Notes: a model not told the origin generated them from the letters alone. A stretch of DNA of 44,055 nucleotides from Hymenopellis radicata (GCA_015501595.1 JADNRX010000430.1:1-44055), one strand, 5' to 3'. Shown: positions 1-11,699, counted from the stretch's first letter. Made by a program: numbers and translations.

Positions 1-1019
1 ATTCCATGTACCGAACGAGTGCCACGGAAGCCCCACGTATAAGCACACGAAGAAGATATACCTCTTCCTTGCGGAGAAGATCCCAAAACTCTTCAGGGAG
101 CGCTGGCATCCCTTAATGATTTGGAGTGAGGTGAGGTGTCGGAAGTGCGGGAACACGGATGTCGCGTCCGACAAGGTCAGAGTGCCATCCAAGACGAACG
201 ATTCAACGCCGCGCGTTGATGTGCATGGATAATTTAAGAATAGCGCGCGCAAATCGAGCCTGCCGGCCCATTCAAGATCGATCTTCTTCAGCTTGGGGTT
301 ATTCGTGATGATAGGGCCAATGGCACCCATTATCGAGGTAGCGTTACCAGCGGCTTGGAGGGTTCGAGACTATGCATGGTGACAGGACCGGGTGGAGACC
401 ATATGTGACTACCACCAAAGTCGCGAAAGGAGGGAGAGCGGCGATAATAGGCTTCATATCGAGGTCCAGTCTATCGGAGTGCGGAAAATAACAGTTGCAC
501 GACGGGATTCTGAAGCCATGTTAGTTGAGCGCATCAAGAAATGTAGGCAAACGTACTCGACGCGTCGGAGAGACGTTAACTTTGGAAAGGCACGCTGGGC
601 ACAAGACCACAGCTCAATCTTCTTCTCTCTCATCGTGGTTGTGTCTGCCACTCTCGTGTATCCGTATTGGGTTTCAGAACACTGCACTGGATCGATGCAT
701 ACGGCTTGAATAAGGCTGGCAAAATGGGGAGAAGAGGTGACGTGGCAGAGGAGATCGATGCAGCTGTTGACTCGCTGCTGTACACGGGTCTGACACGAGT
801 CGTCAGAGTACGGTCGTTCTCGTGGGCTCCAAGGAACGTAGAGTGTGTCGAAGAGGATCCGGCTGGCGATACCATTCCACGTGCGAGAAACGAAGCGACT
901 GTTTTTGATATCGTCTAGTTCAAGATCGGGCTGAGGATAGGTAAGAACACCGTGTAAAGTATCGGTTAGGCGCATACCGATTTCAAAATCTCATCCACAA
1001 CTCCTCTGGGAGGTAAAAT
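1..1019 (-). pseudogene. F-box/LRR protein gene remnant, cut by the left window edge
   Basis: Read on the minus strand, an F-box-like start is visible. One exon (about 1016-978) gives LPPRGVVDEILKS. A 47-nt GT-AG intron (977-931) follows, and the next exon keeps phase and gives NSRFVSRTWNGIASRILFDTL, the typical second half of an F-box. Leucine-rich-repeat-like sequence continues towards position 1 (NPKLKKIDLEWAG, FPHFRHLTSLQ), but in different frames, and the block from about 115 to the edge (LPEEFWDLLRKEE) needs another frame change. No in-frame ATG lies just upstream of the LPPR motif. F-box proteins recruit substrates to SCF (Skp1-cullin-F-box) ubiquitin ligases. This copy is more divergent than the five array genes to its right and lacks their RGVLCF ending within the window. 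It is probably a pseudogene, although unrecognised introns could explain part of the frame changes. Confidence 0.55.
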
Positions 1020-1458
1020 GGTTCGTCCATGGCGTCGGAGGAAAGGGTAGCGGGTCAAGAGGGTCTGTGGGAATACGCAGCAGCGAGGAAGAGGCTGTCC
1101 GCAAATCGAATTGATGGTCACGCTACGTGCCGTACAAACTCATCATACGTTCACCATGTCAGAACGGGATGCATGTCTTGGCACTCCAACCACGATAATT
1201 CAGCCAGATGTCTCCCGTCCAAATCACCAACAATGTACGCCACGTAAGGTCTGAGAAAAACTCAAATAGCTGAAGCAGAACGGCCGCGTAATTTGATGTG
1301 AGAATGTGACTGGCACGGTGTCAAGTTGACATTAAGAGGTATACGGCCATGACGACAGGGCGATTGTGGCTTCCCTACACAAGATCACATCGAACAATAG
1401 AGAAATGGTTGACAAACAGTGGTTTATTGAGAGCCCACATCTGGAGGACTGAGTAAAA

Positions 1459-2801
1459 CTAGAGGAAGCACAGAACACCGCGCTCTGAAAGCTTTGGCAT
1501 GACAAGCCGTATCTTTTGGACAAGAGCTGGACACATCGGTTCCGTGATGCAAGACCTCCGATCCCTGGGCTCGAAATGAACAGCCCGTACGCCGCGAAAC
1601 ATCGCATGGCAAAGCGCATCATCGAGCGACCTCCATGCCAGCGAGATCCCTTCAACGTGCAAGAAATCCGAAAACGTAAAGGTGAGCTCCGTGAAATGGA
1701 TAGTCGCCTTGTGCTCGACGAGCTTGCGAAACGTCGTAGACCACCATTCCACGAACCTTTGCTCCTTCTTGAAATCAATGATGACACCGTCCTTGTAGTT
1801 GACCTCCCGCGACTTGACGCTCAAAATGACGTGGTCAAACTGCAGACCATTAAGTGGAAGCGCCAGGTACCGTTGCCCGTCCACATCGTCGTAATTCTCG
1901 GCTTCAAGCTGATCATCAAAGTCGTAGAAATCTAGGAGTGTAATAAATGAGCCTTCTCTGCACAAGTTCCTGTCCATTATGCACGTACCACCGGTCACTT
2001 CTGCTCGAAAGGATGTGAGGGGACGAAAGCCGCCACGAAGCACGTCGCGCCACTCCATCAACTCGATCTCATGATCCATCTCCATTTCGAAATGCTTTAG
2101 ATTCGGAAGGAGGGTTTGAGGATGACAGAACCAAAGGCGAATCGTTCTTGGAGTGCGGTGCAGTCTTGAAGATGACGCGAATGTGTTCCAGAGAGGGCAG
2201 TTGCAGATTTTCAACCGTCGTAGAGTTGATAGAGTCATCACCATCACGGAAGATGTCCAAGGTAACCCGTTTGACGCCCGTTCCTTCGAAAATCGCGAAC
2301 AAGTGCTGGAAATGACCCATGGTTCTAAGGCCGTCAATGCTGACTGCGACGAGGGAGGGTTTTTGGAGAACATGACTGCGAAGCAGTTTGATGAATGCTT
2401 TATTATCTTCCGTCTTCCCATTCTGTGCCACTGAAGATAGCTGACACCGATACGAGCCGGGGAAAGAGGGAAAGCGCGGCCGTGAGGCACGTCATGTAGA
2501 CATCAAAACCACACGGTGCGTGCGGGCGTTGAGGGTGTTGATGTTGCCATCCCCATTGGTATATTATGACCTCCCGGATGAGTTTTTGGAGATGGGGGGA
2601 GCACGTCAGATGTACAAGCAGTCGAGCCACACACGCGTAAGAGTCCAAGTCGATATCGTGAAAGAGGAGGGATTGGGCAAAGCTGGAACATGCACGCGAT
2701 ACTAGCGCACAGTTTCGAAGAGTGGCTTGGTCATCGTGAAGATTTTGGATAACCATGTCGATGAGTTCGAGTGGCAATGCATTTCGTGAACTCGGATACA
2801 T
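1459..2801 (-). pseudogene. F-box protein, array member 1, with two frameshifts
   Basis: The start (MYPSSRNALPLELIDMVIQNL) is an F-box, followed by NCALVSRACSSFAQSLLFHDIDL, as in the intact paralogs. The family sequence then runs through three frames: a shift near 2412 (after SGTEWED, resuming at EDNKAFIKLLRS) and another near 2140 (resuming at RLWFCHPQTLLPNLKHF). The C-terminal half is continuous and ends at SERGVLCFL, the family terminus. A likely intron of 57 nt (1932-1988, GTACGTGC to CTCCTAG) sits exactly where the paralog at 6688-7981 has its 52-nt intron; because 57 is a multiple of three the frame stays open through it. A 5'-UTR intron is predicted at 2815-2864. The two shifts argue for a pseudogene or assembly indels; the rest is well preserved, so loss would be recent. 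Confidence 0.7.
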
Positions 2802-3004
2802 GTTTGAAGAGATACTATGATAAGGTCAGAGAAAAATTAAGCTATTAAAAGGACTCGCATGTACCTTTTCTGCTACGTCTCCGGGAGTGGCTTAACGCCT
2901 ACTTGTTAGAGGATCTTCCCGCCCCCTCCGTTCAAAGAGTCGTCGACAACAGTCACCGAAACAGTAGTGTTCAAGTCGGAAAGTACAGCGGCTTTATAAG
3001 CTGT

Positions 3005-3120
3005 AAACACGGCCTCTGGTAAGGGTTTCCGGGAACGAGTCTTTGTGAGATGATGGCAAGAAGCAAGGCCTTTTAAAGCTGACGCGACGTGACAGTGATC
3101 ACATGATGTGATTTGGCGTG
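3005..3120. repeat. Duplicated intergenic block, copy 1
   Basis: This stretch ends in a self-complementary core (GTGATCACATGATGTGATTT) preceded by a GATGGCAAGAAGCAAGGCC-like segment. The same order of motifs recurs at 14207-14310 near array member 5. Its left part (CGGCCTCTGG...GGGATTCCGGGA-like) recurs near 10370 upstream of array member 4. It is most simply the shared upstream flank of duplicated F-box units; a small mobile element is an alternative. Confidence 0.5.
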
Positions 3121-3412
3121 ATTTGGCCTTTTTCAATAAGTAACTACTAGGACACTTAGCTACTAAGTGTAAGCGACAGTGGTGGCGGTGGTTACTGGTT
3201 AGCCCTCGACGCTCATTCTGTGGATAAGACGAAAGTTCTTGCGATCAACTACGTATTGCCATTTCAGAAATTCGTTGGACTACATACATCTGCGGCACTT
3301 ATCACAGTTCCCCCACTTTGCCCTCAGATCCGCCGCACAAATGAACGAGTCCCGGTTACGCAATAAACGAGAGCACTCCCGTCGTATAGACTAAGAACGT
3401 TCCATCCCGTTC

Positions 3413-4691
3413 CTACAAAAAACAAAGAACTCCTCGCCTGTCAAGGTGGGGCAAAGTGCTCCGTATCACGGATACAAGCTCGGAATGTGTTTGGTCAGTG
3501 ATAAGAATCCTCTCATCAGAGTCTTCCTCAAAGTGAATGTGCCGCACGCCGACAAATGCCGCATGGGACAGTACTTCATCAAGCACTCTCCACTCGGCTG
3601 AAACAGCCTCGATGTGATGATTGGTGAATGTGAAGGTGAGTTCGGTGAAATGAACGGTCGTACCCGAATCGGCCAAGTGGCAGAACATCGAGGAAAACCA
3701 GTTGGTCATTGTCCGTGGGTGGAAGGGCTCGAAACCGAGCTGACGGGTACAGAGCTTGAAATGCTGGAAGTGAAGGCAATGGAACAGGCCCTCATCAGTC
3801 GGCAGGTCAGGGTCTTGAAAGATGTCTAGTGGTTTCGTTAGTATTTGTTTCTAGTAGTCCAATGGAGGATAACGAACAAGACATTAATTCCAATCTGAAT
3901 GATTGCAATCGAAGAGCTGTAGGTTGCAAAATATCACGGAGCCAAATGACTAGGTCACTAGTTCCGTTGACGACAACCTCACAGTGCTTTAGGTTGGGAA
4001 ACATTGTTGGGGATTGGCGGAGCCAGAAGTCGAGCGAGCGGGAAAACAGTCGGAAGACGTAAAATGTATTTATATGCAGCAGTTCAATCGCAGGAAGGTG
4101 CGTGAGGCTGAGTGCTGGGTTGAAACAATCCACCGGAAGGGGATTGCCTGGTCCACTGGGATTCGCCTCCAAAGTGAGTTGTTTGACGTTGCTGCCTTCT
4201 AAAAAAGACAATATCTGTTGAAACTCTGCGTCACGGTGAAGATTGCGAATGTTAAGCACTGTAAGATATTCAGATTTACGCAGAAAAGCACCGAGTGCTT
4301 CAAGGAATTGTTGGTCCTGAGCATCCCAGGATTTGTACATGTCGAAGTTGACATCTAGCGAAATTACGCATGGGAAGAGAGGAAATAAGTCGGTGAGACA
4401 GGACATATAATTGTCCAGCACGCAACTACCGACGCTCCTCTCCGAGGAGTCGGGTGCCTGCCAAATTGTCACGACCTGGACGAGACGTTGGAGGTGGGGG
4501 TAGCGTATGAGGTGAGCGGGAAGGCGGGTCACCTCCAGGGAATCGTTCAAGACGATGTCACGGAAGAGGGCGCGCTGGCACGGAATAACCCACGTCCGTG
4601 CGACGAGTGCACAGCTTCGCAGCGAGTGTCCGTCGTATAACAAATGCTCGACGATGAGTTCTACTAGCTCTGGTGGCAGGGAGAGGGTCAT
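3413..4691 (-). CDS. F-box protein, array member 2, apparently intact
   Basis: Two coding exons, 4691-3878 and 3825-3413, give 408 residues. The F-box is at residues 5-45 (LPPELVELIVEHLL, then SCALVARTWVIPCQRALF). The middle is leucine-rich but irregular (FPCVISLDVNF, LEGSNVKQLTLEA, MFPNLKHCEVVV). The C-terminus has the family blocks VHFTELTFTFTN, LDEVLSHAAFVGVRHIHFEE and finally DRRGVLCFL. The intron (3826-3877, 52 nt) starts GTTCGT, has a perfect TACTAAC branch site and ends CACTAG; removing it joins the frames in phase 1. A second intron (4694-4740, GTAAGT to TTCAG) lies wholly in the 5' UTR. Known for the family: the F-box binds Skp1 and the C-terminal part selects a substrate for ubiquitination; the substrate is unknown. 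The start is the first ATG after the leader intron and gives the full F-box. Confidence 0.85.
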
Positions 4692-4744
4692 TTCTGAAGT
4701 CGACTAGTAGTCTTGTCTACAGAGAAAGGCAAGAACTTACCAGA

Positions 4745-6660
4745 CTGGAAGTTTAACAATTTGCTGGCTTGCTAGCTACTCAACTATCAGTTTAAAACGC
4801 GGACAATGCGACAAACATACCTTGGATTTTGGCGTGAATGATGGTGGGAAGGCAAGATGTCACTTGATCAGCAACCACCACCATCAGATATCACAAACTC
4901 GTTCAATGTCCCTTCAAAACTCCTGGATATACTGGAGAATATGCCTCTGGTGCGTTATCGCGAAATACTTTGCCCCTCGCCTGATTTCGCGCCCAGATGT
5001 GTTACCTCTATCAAGAGGCCGGCCTGCGACACCCGTTTCAAGAGGATCGTTATCGGCGCAACGCGCACGCGTACGACGGCGTCGTTCAAGAGCTTCACAG
5101 GATGGCTCTGGCAACGGAGTAGCCTAACGGTGATGCGGGAAGACCATGGCGCTCCTCGTTGCTTGACTCTTGCGCAGCCTCGATGAACCGCGACGAGCGT
5201 GGTGTGTTGCCAGCGGAGCACAGGCGAACCGGTCGAGATATTTGTACAACTGAGAGTTGTCATTGCCACCACTCACCGAGGTACGTACTGTATGTCAAGT
5301 CCAAGTTCAATTCGAGTAATATCAGCAGCAGGCGCGCGTCGACGATCTACTTACTGCGTGCTTTCCGTTATATCAATCAATCTTCCCCGCTATAGGAGCA
5401 GCAAATTCTTCCTCTGTATTAGCGATGTCATGCGCGTCTGTGCGCCCGCCCAACATCCTCAAGCCCAGCGGCAGCACCGTCTACCTGGAATAATAGTTAC
5501 GCGTTCCTATCTATCCCGCCCAAACATTTCATTCCCAGGCGCGGAGGGATGCATTACGCCCTTCCGTATGTGTTCGATTCGACGTATCCTACCGTGTTGA
5601 GCTCATTTACACTTTCAGAAATCTAACGCCGCGATTACCAACGGTATCCCTGCAGCTTCGCCTAGAATCAAAGAAAAATAGCCAGTGCAAAGTTAACGAA
5701 AAACGCATAAAGGAGCATGGTGCGTCTCGGGGGAATGTACTGCCTGTCATTTGCTGACTATCTTTTTAGAATATTCCTTCAATATCTATTGTATTCATCT
5801 GTTCCCCCACATCCACAACGCGGAAAAGTCAGAGCCATTTCGTCGAAATGCGTCCTGGACTATGACTGCGGACGACGCTCGCCGCCATCTTACGATGTTA
5901 CCGACTATTGCGATCTGTCTTCCCAGCAAACGCTACCCTCCTTCTAACGCACGGTGTCCTTCCGCCGCCGCCTGCCAGTTGCTGCCTCCCATCAATGTCC
6001 ATCGCGCTTGCGCAGAACACCCGCACGAGCGTTATGATGCAATCTCGCATCTGTTTATCGCCATCGAATCGGCCAATGTGCGCCTGGATACTCAACCCAA
6101 ATTACGCCCACAAGTGCTCGACATGGAGGACAAGTGTCGACTGTTTCGCGCAGAGAAGGAGGCGGTTCACGGCCAAAACGCTGCCCCTGCTGACGCCATC
6201 TGCGCTCACGAAGGAACGTGACGCACTCGCTCTGAATGTCGCCTGTGGCGAATAGGTGACACGGGTGATGAATGTCCAGTTGAAGGGAGTAGAGCAAAGG
6301 GTTGCTGACGTAGAGCGGGGGAATAGACTGTCAAAGATGAGCAGAAGACGACAAGAGGAATGAGTTAGGGCGTCGACATCCGAATACAAGGCTCCATAGG
6401 GAATCTCACAATCTATCTTGATCTTCCCATATAGCCACTTGCTGTTTTTAGTGAATATCAGTCAATCTGAATTTTCTATTAAAATGAATTCTAGTATAGA
6501 ATAACAAGAGTCCAACGACGGCCTGCAGACCATGCAGAAGCCCTGTCACCAAGTCATGCAGGACGTTCTGGCACGCGTCGAGGCGTTGATATGGAAGAAG
6601 CGCGGGAGATCGCGTCTAGGTAGGTATAGATTGAACAGAAGAATGGGGAGGTGCTCCTAG
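4745..6660. other. Intergenic region with degraded coding-like blocks
   Basis: Plus-strand open stretches occur but no complete gene can be assembled. The best are 4857-5186 (starts MSLDQQPPPSDITNSFNVP, 109 codons), a splice donor-like AG|GTACGT at 5281, and 6030-6362, where fragments such as LVSAMED-like acidic/basic heptads (RLFRAEKEAV; GVEQRVADVERGNRLSKM) look like coiled coil in shifting frames. A 45-nt intron-like stretch at 5716 resembles one at 17045. I read this as remains of an unrecognised coiled-coil gene, with little certainty. Confidence 0.25.
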
Positions 6661-6687
6661 ATGCCGCACGCTGGTGCGCCTCTTTAC

Positions 6688-7981
6688 CTAGACGAAACAA
6701 AGAACACCTCGACTTGCAAGTCGAGGCAAGGCAAGCCGGACTTTGTCTGCAAGGGACGGATACGCCACCTGAGTGATCAATGGCTTATGCGGCGGGTCCG
6801 TGTCGTGTAATTGTTGATGATGAGGAGGATCACCGTTCTCGAAATGAATACTCCTCACAGTGCTAAACACCGGATGCGAAAGACTGTCGTCAAGCGACTG
6901 CCATGCCGCCTTCAGAGCACCGTCGTTCTCTGGATCGGTAAATGTGAATGTGAGCTCGGTGAAATGTATGGCAGCCTCGGAGTCGGAGAGTGCACGAAAT
7001 GTAGACGACCACCACTCGATGAACTGACGTAGAAATGCGGAGCGTCCGTGTTTCAAACTGAGATGCACATGCTGGAAGTGCAGACCAGCAAGCGGCAACG
7101 GACTAAGTACCTCTTGTTCTTGATACATGTAGTCTAAGTGAGGTTAAGATCAAGGTGTCCAACCGAGCGAGCGATGGCTACACACCGTCCGTGATTTGAA
7201 ATTTGAATAATTTGAGAGGGGGGAATCCACGAAGCAACACGTCCCGCCATGCCGATAACTCGTCTGCAGCATCGCCGAGAACGATTTCGCACTGCGTCAG
7301 GTTTGGCAGATCAACTCGACGTGTGAGCCAATCCTGGAAATGAAAGGGCATGCCGCTGCCTTCAAGGCAAATGCATTCAAGCGAGGGAAGGGGCAAGCGC
7401 GTAACCGAAGCACCCGCGGTAACAGGCGCATTGAAGGCACCAGCCAAGGTGACTCGCTTGATATTAGTTCCTTCCAAAGACTCGAAGGCAACATGAAAGT
7501 CTGCATCGGTATCGAGGAACTCGATGTCAAGCTCGACGAGTCGAGGGCTCGTCGAGATTTGGATCAAATCGAGGTATTGGAGTGCGCCGTTATTCCTCCG
7601 CAAGTCCAGAAAGTAGAATTGCATGAATACTAGATTCGGGAGAAGAGAAAGCACAGATGCGAGGCGAGACATGTAGGTGGGAAGGGAAACATCGTTATGG
7701 CCGCTCCGCTTGTGCGTCTCGATTCGTTGGGCAATCAACACTCTGTCTATGAGTGTTTGGAGATGGGGATTGGATGAGAGCTCATGAAGCAGTTTAGTCA
7801 GCCTTGAGTAGGAGTAAAGATCCAACCGCCAGTTGCGAAACAGAGTGCGTTGACTAACGCTAGACCATGTCCGCGATACCAATGTGCAGTTCCGCAGCTC
7901 GCGCTTGTCGTCGGAAAGATACTGAACGTACTGAACGATTATGTCCACGAGTTCGGGTGGGAGAGAAGGTCCCCATAACAT
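6688..7981 (-). CDS. F-box protein, array member 3, apparently intact
   Basis: Exons 7981-7186 and 7133-6688 encode 413 residues. The F-box begins at residue 7 (LPPELVDIIVQYVQYL) and continues with NCTLVSRTWSSVSQRTLFRNW. The central part is leucine-rich (LPNLVFMQFYFLDL, LEGTNIKRVTLAG, LPNLTQCEIVLGD). The C-terminal family blocks are LAGLHFQHVHLSL, IHFTELTFTFTD, FSTVRSIHFEN and LASRGVLCFV. The intron (7134-7185, 52 nt) runs GTGTGT to CACTTAG with a CTTAAC branch site and joins Asp-Asp in phase 1. A 5'-UTR intron is predicted at 8000-8048 (GTAAGTCC to TTCCTAG). This is the reference copy for intron position and length in the array. The role is inferred to be substrate recognition for an SCF ubiquitin ligase; an F-box-only function outside SCF is possible. 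Confidence 0.87.
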
Positions 7982-8059
7982 CGTGAAGGAAGGATAGTAC
8001 TAGGAAGATATCAATTCGTCGATATCGAGACGAGAGAGAAGGACTTACCTCGAAAAAGA

Positions 8060-8870
8060 GTCCAACAGAGACGCGTCAGTCCGCGACCGGTTGGCGTCTG
8101 AACGGCGTCGTTGGTGCGAGCAGGGACTCAAAGAAAGAGGCACACGCACGCGTTAAATGCCGACGCGAACGGCGTCCAGAGACGGCTCGTATGCAAGAGT
8201 TGCCTTGGCCCAGAAAAGGTGTAGTTGTTGCAAGTCGGAAGGGAAAATGCGTGGGCAAATGCGGAGTCTTAATTTCCGCTTCATAAAAGAAAATTTCAAA
8301 TATCCCAGTCCAGCCCCATAAAGTAAACAACGCCGACGGACTCATTACAGGGCGGACGGTCAACCACAGACAACACGCGTAGTAGTCCAAGCCAGAAATC
8401 ATGCTGATATTACTATCGAAGAATACCGGGAGGTCATGACGCCCATATATAGAGGAATGTATTCGACCTCTGGATCTGCCAATCCCCAAAGTCCTACTTA
8501 GTGCGCCTTCAGAATCATGATACCTAACCAGTACCTAACATCGCGAGTCTTTCCTTGACTCTATCGGCAAAATCATACTGCATTGATGGGATCCTCAGGT
8601 TAGCTGAGGTTTCCTTCGCTTACAGCTAATTACAAAACGATACCCAATCATACCCGCAAGTTTAACTTGCCTCAGTCGATCGCGTCTCAAGGAGGCGGAG
8701 ACTGCGCACCATCTTGACTCGCGACGACGGAGGGATAAACATGAGTATATATCGTACATTACGCGAGATGTATGGGCCGTTCGGCGTATGTCGTAGAACA
8801 ATTCACGAGATTACGAAGAGGGTAATTTCTCATAGACCAGATTCATGCAGACATTCTCATCCTTGTACCT
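8060..8870. promoter_or_regulatory. Intergenic spacer between array members 3 and 4
   Basis: About 0.8 kb separates the leader exon of array member 3 from the stop codon of member 4. It must hold the promoter of member 3 and the 3' end of member 4. I see no convincing TATA element, no gene and no strong repeat. Open stretches here (for example 137 codons on the minus strand, 8489-8076) have no coding character. Confidence 0.4.
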
Positions 8871-8872
8871 CC

Positions 8873-10145
8873 CTACTTGAAGCAAAGAACTCCCCGACTC
8901 GCCAGGTGCGGAAATGCATCCCGTATTGCAGACACAAGCTCTGGGTGCTCTAGTTTGCTGATAAGCGTCCTCTCATAGTGAGACTCCTCCTCAAAGTGGA
9001 TGTGCCCCACGCCACGAAACGCCGCATGGGATAATACATCATCAACGCTTCCCCACTCCGGGCCCGCGACATCGGTGAACGTGAACGTGAGTTCCGTGAA
9101 ATGAATTGTCGAGCCGGCCTCGACCAGGTGGCGGAACATCGCAGAGAACCAGTCAATTATGTCTGGAGCGTCGGACTCGTAGGGATCGATGGGGCCCAAC
9201 ATATGCAATTGCAAATGTTTGAACTGCAGACCATCGAATAAGTTTGCGTAAATCGGCATGCTATCAGCCAACACGCCGCTGTCTACTACTAACCGGTTCA
9301 TTAGCAATTGTTCCCTGAAAGATGGAGAGTAACGAACCCCGAGTCAATACCAATCTAAAGGATTCCAGGCGGAGAGTCGCCGGTTGCAGAATACCGCTGA
9401 ACCAGAGGTGGAGGTTCAGGGCGTCGTACACGACAATCTCGAGGTGTTTTAGATTGGGAAACATTGCCAGGTGTTGACCAAGCCAGAGGTTCAACCCAGT
9501 CTGCAGTTCAAAGGCATCGTGGGAATCTATACGGAGAAATTCAACTGCAGGAAGGCGTGCGATGGAGAGTGTCGAGTCGAAAAAATCTACCCGACCGGGC
9601 GCAGGCTGGAACTCCGTGTGCAAGGAAAGTCGTCGAACCTGGGTACTATCCAGAAATGAAAACATTTGTTGTAAATCGCGTTTGTTCAGAAGACCATTGA
9701 TAACAAGCACTTTGAGCGATTCGGACCGCCGCAGAAACGCACTGAATGCCTCAACAAATTGCTGGTCGTGAGTATCCCAGTTGTGGCATCTGTCGAATGT
9801 GACAGCCAGCGAGGTTATGTGAGAGATGAGAGGGAATAAGGCTGTGAGGCTGGACAAATACTTGTCCCGTGGCCGCTGTATAGTCACAATGTCCCATGAA
9901 ATGTGGTCGACCGACACATGCTGAATGAAACCTTGCAGGTGCGGATAGTGTATGAGGTGAGCAGGAAGGCGGATCATCTTCGTATATTCGTACAAATGAA
10001 GGTCATGGAAGAGGGCACGTTGGCAGGGAATTGCCCACGTCCGTGATACGAGCGCGCAGATTCGGAGTGTGTCCCAGTCCCAGATATGTTCGACGATCAA
10101 CCACACGAGCTCGGGTGGTAAAACAGGCGCGCTTGTTAGAGTCAT
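8873..10145 (-). CDS. F-box protein, array member 4, apparently intact
   Basis: Exons 10145-9338 and 9282-8873 encode 405 residues. The F-box starts at residue 9 (LPPELVWLIVEHIWDWDTL) and continues ICALVSRTWAIPCQRALFHDL. The remainder matches array members 2 and 5: MFPNLKHLEIVV, LFDGLQFKHLQLHM, IHFTELTFTFTD, VLSHAAFRGVGHIHFEEE and LASRGVLCFK at the end. The intron (9283-9337) starts GTTCGT, has a GCTAATG branch site and ends in three successive TAG acceptors (TTAGTAGTAG); all three keep the frame and change the protein by one or two valines. A 5'-UTR intron is predicted at 10164-10212, closely matching that of array member 5 (CTAATCCAC...TTCAAG). The function is inferred from the F-box only. 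Confidence 0.87.
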
Positions 10146-10439
10146 CGTGTGGAGAATGCAGATCTTGAAGAGGTGGATTAGCTGGCACTTAATAAGAAGG
10201 AACGTGACTTACCAAGCAAGTTGATTACTAGAGGAAGGCTACCGTTATTTGGTACAAGGCTCCGGAAGAAGACTAGACTCGATTATCCGTCCGGACGCAG
10301 GACGTGGACAAGAACCTGGCAGCCGGAGTTAGTTCGGATAGTACACCGGCTTGCAAAGCTCTTACTACGGCCTCTGGAGAGGGATTCCGGGACATCACGA
10401 AACAGGCTTTGGCCTCAGGCCAACTCCGAACTTCAGTCA

Positions 10440-10610
10440 CAACAAACAATGTCTCAAGGTGCTCTGGTTAGCTTGAGATACCTCAAGTTATCCTGAGCCA
10501 TTTTGCAAGGCAGATCTTAACTCGGGACAACTTGTGCCATCACAAGCTGACTCGAGTCATGACTCTGAACAACAGTTATCTCAAACTCACTCTAGATAGT
10601 GAAGATTTTG
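10440..10610. repeat. CTTGAG/CTCAAG-rich degenerate repeat, cluster 1
   Basis: A run of short degenerate words built on CTCAAGGTGCTCTGG, AGCTTGAGATACCTCAAG and related forms, several self-complementary. Similar clusters lie at 14040-14210, 22320-22490 and 26340-26580. There are no open reading frames and no clear unit length. I interpret it as a dispersed short repeat, possibly SINE-derived or simple sequence decay. Confidence 0.45.
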
Positions 10611-10689
10611 GCTCATGATCTCAAGTGAGCACAAGCTGCCCCTGATAGTTTCGGATGAGTACAACGGTGCATTGACCATACCCCACATT

Positions 10690-11680
10690 AGGATGCCGCA
10701 ACAGAGAAGGTGTTTCGCCAAGGCGACGCAGCGCACAAAGGTGCGCGCGTCATACCCGTTCGAAATTGCCGCACGTGCGGTAGCAACTTTGCGCGAGTAG
10801 GCGGTAAATATCCCATCCACCTCTTTCCGGCTTTGGAGTTCGCCAGCGGCAAGACCGACAATGACCAGTGCGGAAAGAATATACGTGTAGCCGCGACCTA
10901 CTTGCGTGAGGAGTGAGCCGGGCACGGGTCCAAAGAAGCCTTGTAAAATGTTAATTGATGGGAAAGGGAAAAGGAAAAACATACCAATAATAACGGGGAC
11001 GCATGAGCCACATGCAAGTACACGCTCGCCCACAGCGACCTGAGAACGTCTGATCTAGAGTACCTATCGTCTCCATCTCCGGAACAGTGTCTTCCAGGCG
11101 ACATGTACTCCGCGTCGATACCCTGGTCGCGTAAGACAACGCGCAAATATTTGCAGGCGAGACGTTCCCCGAGACCAACAATACTATCCCGCGAGCACGG
11201 AGAAATCTTGTCGATGACCGGAGAAGCAAAGAGAAATTCCGCAACGATTTGCAGTCCGCGTCACTCTTGTCCTTAAACACCTAATGTCGGCATCATGTAT
11301 GTGGCCTTCGCCGGGTTGAAGTGCTGCTGCAGCTGCCGAAAGAGATCCACGGTCTGTCTAACTTGTGAGCTGGAGGAAATGCGAACTAGGAATGTGGATT
11401 GGACGGCGCGGCGGAAAGACTTAGTCCTGAGCCATTCCGTGTCGCGGTCCCAGACGTTGGGCCTGACCAGTGCCTCCGGCGCTGCCTTCAAAAGCAGTTG
11501 GTGGTGCCAGAGCGCGCCGAGCATGCGACGGCCATCTTGTTGGAATCTATGTATGTGTCTCTGACGAGTAAGAGAGGAGAATATTAAGACGGGTGATGTA
11601 GACGCACGGAGCTATATCTCTAGCGATATCCACAGAGAACTTGCCAACACTCGTGCCGCCGAAAATTTTCGACCAGACAT
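10690..11680 (-). pseudogene. Aspartate kinase (HOM3-type) pseudogene, N-terminal two thirds
   Basis: Several signatures of fungal aspartokinase appear in order on the minus strand. The substrate-loop motif is KIFGGTSVGKFSVDIARDI near 11675-11610. Then come KMAVACSARSGTTN, NQLLLKAA-like sequence with EALVRP (from about 11540), RQTVDLFRQ, FASPVIDKISPCSRDSIVG, LGERLACKYLRVVLRDQGID, VPEMETIGTLDQTF, VGERVLACGSCVPVIIG, a retained intron (GTATGT to TTTACAAG), and GFFGPVPGSLLTQVGRGYT with KEVDGIFTA...RKVATARA. The enzyme phosphorylates aspartate in the first step of threonine, methionine and isoleucine synthesis. At least four frame changes separate the blocks, and the C-terminal YYGSEVIHP region and ACT domains are absent. 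It therefore cannot encode an active enzyme; a functional copy should exist elsewhere. Confidence 0.8.
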
Positions 11681-11699
11681 GGGCTGTTGGTCCTTACGA

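Noticed and set aside
2906..3136. 76-codon minus-strand frame between array members 1 and 2
   Set aside because: It lies in the duplicated intergenic block whose other copies are not open.
8076..8489. 137-codon minus-strand frame upstream of array member 3
   Set aside because: It overlaps the inferred promoter and leader region and has no recognisable domain.
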